A stretch of DNA of 64,000 bases. Source: GWE2-42-39 sp963662895. Lineage in GTDB: Bacteria; Bacteroidota; Bacteroidia; Bacteroidales; Prolixibacteraceae. The notes beneath the pieces were generated by a model, which ran no database searches, was not told the DNA's origin, and saw only the letters and a list, made by a program, of their open reading frames with translations. This document shows positions 61,035 through 64,000 of this stretch, piece after piece. The translations under genes and the position numbers were made by a program. The DNA lies in contig OY759981.1 in the NCBI GenBank assembly GCA_963662895.1, positions 1,798,001-1,862,000 of the forward strand. The letters run 5' to 3'. Each line of letters starts with the position of its first letter. Positions within the stretch are counted from its first letter, which is position 1.

Positions 61035-61490
61035 TTATCTCCATTTTGGTTCTACTGGTATCCTTTCCCCATCAGCCGTAGTATGTTCCTCCAGTGAATA
61101 TTCTTTAGATTGGATGACCATATATACCATTGTTTCATCCGAAGAATTGCAGATACCCCGTTTCCCTTGCGGAGCAACTCGTATAACGCTACCTTCTTTA
61201 ATGTTAAAACAATCTTCATCTACTTGAAAAAAACCGGAACCTTTTAAAACAATATAGGTTTCTTCGTTTTTTCTGTGAATATGAAAATAAGGTTGTTCTG
61301 AATGTGGAGGAAGCGAATTAAACGAAATTTCTGTGCCAGTTGCTTTGGTCGCATCTTTTAAAAATACTTTGCCTTCTATAAGCTTTTTATTCACAGGATG
61401 AATCAGTGAGTAATCCCTTAAGTCATCTAAATTTCCTAAGTCTACTGCACTGTAGTTTGTATTTTCCGATAATTTTTCGATTTGTTTCAT
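61035..61490 (-). CDS. Cupin domain protein
   Basis: A 151-residue protein with a C-terminal-centred cupin barrel: the His/Glu metal motif PYFHIHRKNEETYIVLKGSG (about residues 73-92) followed by EGSVIRVAPQGKRG. The metal-binding HxH...E pattern is intact. Its reaction is unknown. It precedes the MDR dehydrogenase by 15 bp, and the pair may degrade or isomerise a small substrate. It carries the 18-nt shared sequence 21 bp upstream of its start. Confidence 0.85.
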   Translation of the reverse strand: MKQIEKLSENTNYSAVDLGNLDDLRDYSLIHPVNKKLIEGKVFLKDATKATGTEISFNSLPPHSEQPYFHIHRKNEETYIVLKGSGFFQVDEDCFNIKEGSVIRVAPQGKRGICNSSDETMVYMVIQSKEYSLEEHTTADGERIPVEPKWR

Positions 61491-61545
61491 ATCTTAATCT
61501 TACGTTGCAGCAAATTACAACATTTTTCCTGAAACTAAAACGCTG

Positions 61546-61568
61546 ACAGGTCTCAAAGACGCTGTCAA
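61546..61568. repeat. Imperfect GCTGACAG-type dyad
   Basis: CTGACAGGTCTCAAAGACGCTGTCAAG is an imperfect stem-loop of the same CTGACAG family as the perfect palindrome 60 bp downstream. The two may belong to one REP-like set. Confidence 0.4.
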
Positions 61569-61627
61569 GGTTTGCTCATTGTAAATACTTGCAGCCCGGT
61601 TATTATTTATTTTCTCCTTTGCGTTTA

Positions 61628-61658
61628 TTTCTGACAGGGTTCGAAACCCTGTCAGAAA
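61628..61658. repeat. Perfect palindromic REP-like hairpin
   Basis: TTTCTGACAGGGT (61628-61640) pairs with ACCCTGTCAGAAA (61646-61658) over loop TCGAA. It is a 13-bp perfect stem with no T-run, so not a normal terminator. Similar CTGACAGGGTT/AACCCTGTCAG elements occur as dispersed intergenic repeats in Bacteroidota, to my recollection. Confidence 0.7.
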
Positions 61659-61773
61659 TTTAACTTTGATTATTCGCAATAGCGGCAAGATTCCCCCAAC
61701 CTTGCTACATCTTTAATGTTTCTTCCGTTTTTCTATTTTGAAATTTGGAATTTAATCTTTTGGATTTTCTCCA

Positions 61774-63375
61774 TTAGTATCCCGGGTTTTGTGTCAGTCC
61801 GGGTTCTACCCTCAGGCTGTTTTCGTGGAACGGCCACAGGTAGTTGTACGATTTAAACGAACGGTCTTCAATTTTTAAGGATACCTGTTCACCATCGACT
61901 TTCCGGGTATGCCCCATGGCCGGCTGGTTGAGTACGTCTTCAGCAATACGCCACCGGATAATATCATCGTAGCGCAGTCCTTCTCCGGCCAGTTCTGTTC
62001 TTCGTTCGTTACGGATCAGGTTAATCCATTGCTGCTGACTGTAACCGGCATAAGCAGGCAGGGTTACATCGGCCACGCTCATATCGAGACCTGCCCTTTT
62101 CCTGATCTGGTTAATGCAACTTTTTGCCAGATCGTCCACATCATTCAGCATAATTTTTGCTTCGGCATAAGTGAGTAACACTTCAGCATAACGAAGAAGC
62201 CCGTATTCCATGGTTCCGCCGCTTTTAAAAGCATCAGCCTCATCCACAAATTTCCGGAACCAGTAGCCCGATTTACTTGCCCTTTCTTTTTCGTAAAACA
62301 TCGGGCTGTTTTCGTTATAAATATCGATTTCTTCACCGTAAAAAATGTCCCCGTTTCCCATGATACTGGCGCTGTAACGCGGATCGCGGTTTAAGCCCGG
62401 ATTTAACTCGTATTCTTCTTTGGAGTGAAGCGGGCATTCATCAATTTTGCGGCCCTGCAGGGTCCAGTACGAATCGACCAGCGATTTCAGGGGGACAACA
62501 TACGACTGCCCGGAGCCTGTCCGGTAGTGTGGCCCTAAATATTGAAACGAACGCGATGCCGAATTTCCTGTACTCTCCAGGTCGAAATGGATGATAAACT
62601 CTTTGTTGTTGGAACAGGCTTTATATTGGAATAAATCGCCGTAATTGGGATATAACTCCCAGAGCCCGCAGTCCATGATTTCTTTGGCCAGTTTAGCGGC
62701 CAGTTCGTATCGCCCGTTATACAGGGCGTAGCGCATTACCAAAGCTTTCAGCGAATAACGGTTGAACATATACTTGTCAGTTGTGTATTCTTCGGCCGGT
62801 AATTTTGCGGCGATCACTTTCGACTCGGTAAACAGGTAATCCAGTATTTCATCCTTTGGAGTTGCCGGTTGTGTTGCTTCGGTCAGGGACGCCGGTTCCA
62901 GCAGAAACGGAACATTACCCCAGTGGAAGGTCAGGTAAAAGTAGTGCCAGAGCCGCAGGGCTTCGAGTATGCTTTTGTATTTGTCCCTTACTGCTTCATC
63001 CTCCACATAAGGAACACCGGTATTGGCTATAAATGTGTTCAGCCGGCCCAGGTGTTTCATGTGCAGTTCGTAATAATACAGGAAAGCCGTTGTATTGCTG
63101 TCGAAATTCCCGTTGGCAATAAGCTGGCTGTGTTGTCCCTCAACCCGTCCGTAAGCATTGTCCGATTTGGCATCGTCCATATAAAATAAAAGCCGGGTAG
63201 TGGAGGGTTGGGTGAATACATCAAGGTAGCTGCTGTAAACCACCCGCCGGAGGTCTTCTTCATCGTTAAAAAATTCCACAAAGGAAGTGGCCGTGGGATC
63301 GGTTTTATCCAAAAAATTTTCACATCCCCATAATATGGTTGCGCATATGATTACGATAATCTTTTTCATTTTCAA
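61774..63375 (-). CDS. SusD/RagB-family nutrient-binding lipoprotein
   Basis: Surface lipoprotein of about 533 residues (lipobox ILWGC, then ENFLDKTDPTATSF). The SusD fold is supported by DEEDLRRVVYSSYLDVF, ALRLWHYFYLTFHWGNVPFL, LLRYAEVLLTYAEAKIML, CINQIRKRAGLD and LIRNERRTELAGEGLRYDDIIRW, the last being the classic family end. It lids the partner SusC and captures ligand. Its partner is the receptor gene 12 bp upstream at 63388. An ATG at 63369 is an alternative start. The substrate is unknown. Confidence 0.96.
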   Translation of the reverse strand: MKMKKIIVIICATILWGCENFLDKTDPTATSFVEFFNDEEDLRRVVYSSYLDVFTQPSTTRLLFYMDDAKSDNAYGRVEGQHSQLIANGNFDSNTTAFLYYYELHMKHLGRLNTFIANTGVPYVEDEAVRDKYKSILEALRLWHYFYLTFHWGNVPFLLEPASLTEATQPATPKDEILDYLFTESKVIAAKLPAEEYTTDKYMFNRYSLKALVMRYALYNGRYELAAKLAKEIMDCGLWELYPNYGDLFQYKACSNNKEFIIHFDLESTGNSASRSFQYLGPHYRTGSGQSYVVPLKSLVDSYWTLQGRKIDECPLHSKEEYELNPGLNRDPRYSASIMGNGDIFYGEEIDIYNENSPMFYEKERASKSGYWFRKFVDEADAFKSGGTMEYGLLRYAEVLLTYAEAKIMLNDVDDLAKSCINQIRKRAGLDMSVADVTLPAYAGYSQQQWINLIRNERRTELAGEGLRYDDIIRWRIAEDVLNQPAMGHTRKVDGEQVSLKIEDRSFKSYNYLWPFHENSLRVEPGLTQNPGY

Positions 63376-63387
63376 TACTGTTTTTCG

Positions 63388-64000
63388 TTAAAATATACTT
63401 GCCTGGATGCCTAAGCTGAAAGTCGCCATCCGGGGATAGTTTCCGTTTCCGCCATCCCGTTCCGGTTCCAGACCTTCCCATTTGGTAAATGTAAAAGCAT
63501 CCTGTGCGTTGAAGTAAATACGAACCTTCCCGATGCTGTTCCCTATTTTGGGCACGGTATAACCCAGTTGTATGGTTTTAATGCGGAAATATGCTGCATC
63601 GTCCAGCCATACATCGCTCAGGTTGGCATTGGGAGACGAGCCGGTCCACATACGCGGGAAGCGGCTGTTCAGGTTGGTTGGCGTCCATCGGTTATCCATG
63701 TATTTCTGCCGCGGTGTTCCCAGGCTGTTGCTCGAACCGTCCATCAGTACCGGGTAGCCTTCCATCCCGTTTAAGCGACCTTTCCGTTTACCGACTCCCT
63801 GCCCCAGGACCGAGAAATCCCATCGTTTGTATTTCAGATCGATGCTGACCGAGTAGTTATAATGAGGGAACGGGTCTCCAAGGTTCACCTTGTCTTTGTT
63901 ATTAATAATCCCGTCGTTATTCTGGTCAACATACTTAATGTCGCCCGGCAATGTGTTGGGTAATTTGGCCGCAGTAGCATCCACTTCTGCCTGATCTTTA
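63388..64000 (-). CDS. SusC/RagA-type receptor, C-terminal part (5' part outside window)
   Basis: The last 203 or so residues of a SusC barrel. The open frame enters from beyond 64000 with no start needed and ends at 63388. Typical C-terminal features are DINDKDV-like VDQNNDGIINNKDKVNLGDP (about 30 residues into the fragment), YKRWDFSVLGQGVGKRKG, LDDAAYFRIKTIQLGYTVP and the terminal MATFSLGIQASIF. It pairs with the SusD gene 12 bp downstream. Because its N-terminus is outside the window, the STN and CarboxypepD domains cannot be checked. Confidence 0.94.
   Translation of the reverse strand, partial: KDQAEVDATAAKLPNTLPGDIKYVDQNNDGIINNKDKVNLGDPFPHYNYSVSIDLKYKRWDFSVLGQGVGKRKGRLNGMEGYPVLMDGSSNSLGTPRQKYMDNRWTPTNLNSRFPRMWTGSSPNANLSDVWLDDAAYFRIKTIQLGYTVPKIGNSIGKVRIYFNAQDAFTFTKWEGLEPERDGGNGNYPRMATFSLGIQASIF

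Overview
The window looks like chromosome from a Bacteroidota bacterium, probably an environmental Bacteroidales relative (Marinilabiliales/Prolixibacteraceae-like). This rests on two SusC receptors, a SusD lipoprotein, two ECF sigma/FecR anti-sigma pairs, many TonB-dependent receptors, lipoproteins with Bacteroidota lipoboxes, and promoters of the TTTG-N(19-21)-TAnnTTTG type. No rRNA, tRNA, CRISPR array or intact transposase was found.

Layout. 1-3921 (minus): ECF sigma factor, FecR and the N-terminal 705 residues of an STN-type SusC, a trans-envelope signalling and uptake unit that runs off the left edge. 3922-7587: a small orphan transcript unit, a GNAT/ATP-grasp fusion enzyme, a methyltransferase remnant and a DUF2797 protein. 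7748-12141 (minus): a SusD-less TonB-dependent receptor with a modular choice-of-anchor lipoprotein. 12472-15891 (minus): succinate dehydrogenase/fumarate reductase sdhC-sdhA-sdhB with a textbook promoter. 16070-19673 (minus): a spermidine-synthase-like membrane protein and an AmmeMemoRadiSam-type radical SAM protein. 19674-22753: about 3 kb without a convincing gene, holding 2.6 tandem copies of an ~0.85 kb unit and then seven contiguous 22-bp dyad repeats.

22754-24970: secreted glycoside-hydrolase-like protein. 25026-29970: a cobalamin-riboswitch operon with a Dph6-like PP-loop protein, two BtuF proteins (one without a signal peptide), corrinoid adenosyltransferase, BtuC and BtuD. 29979-35823: cupin/AraC pair, DUF3089 lipoprotein, PBP1C and Dtd. 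36111-40038: a heparinase-family pseudogene, a tiny Cys protein, and a His-rich small protein preceding a TonB-dependent receptor. 40194-41676: a coiled-coil membrane protein and a DUF3332 lipoprotein.

41928-47534: a second ECF sigma/FecR unit. Its downstream genes are not a SusC/SusD pair but an STN + double retropepsin-like + PDZ protein, an STN + carboxypeptidase-regulatory-domain protein, and a frameshifted plug/macroglobulin-like remnant. This is the least familiar arrangement in the window. 47598-49420: free-methionine-R-sulfoxide reductase, a zinc-site-less sirtuin and a degenerate Nudix protein. 49599-54087: dnaG, then a frameshifted AlbA-type ATPase-like cassette bracketed by ~105-115 bp direct repeats, then a PPOX-family flavoprotein. 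54147-61490: epimerase, SGNH hydrolase, membrane protein, Crp/Fnr regulator, PhzF, DUF4143 ATPase, MDR dehydrogenase and cupin. 61774-64000 (minus): SusD and the C-terminal end of a second SusC that enters from the right edge.

All calls come from reading the sequence and from recalled family motifs. No database search or structure prediction was run.
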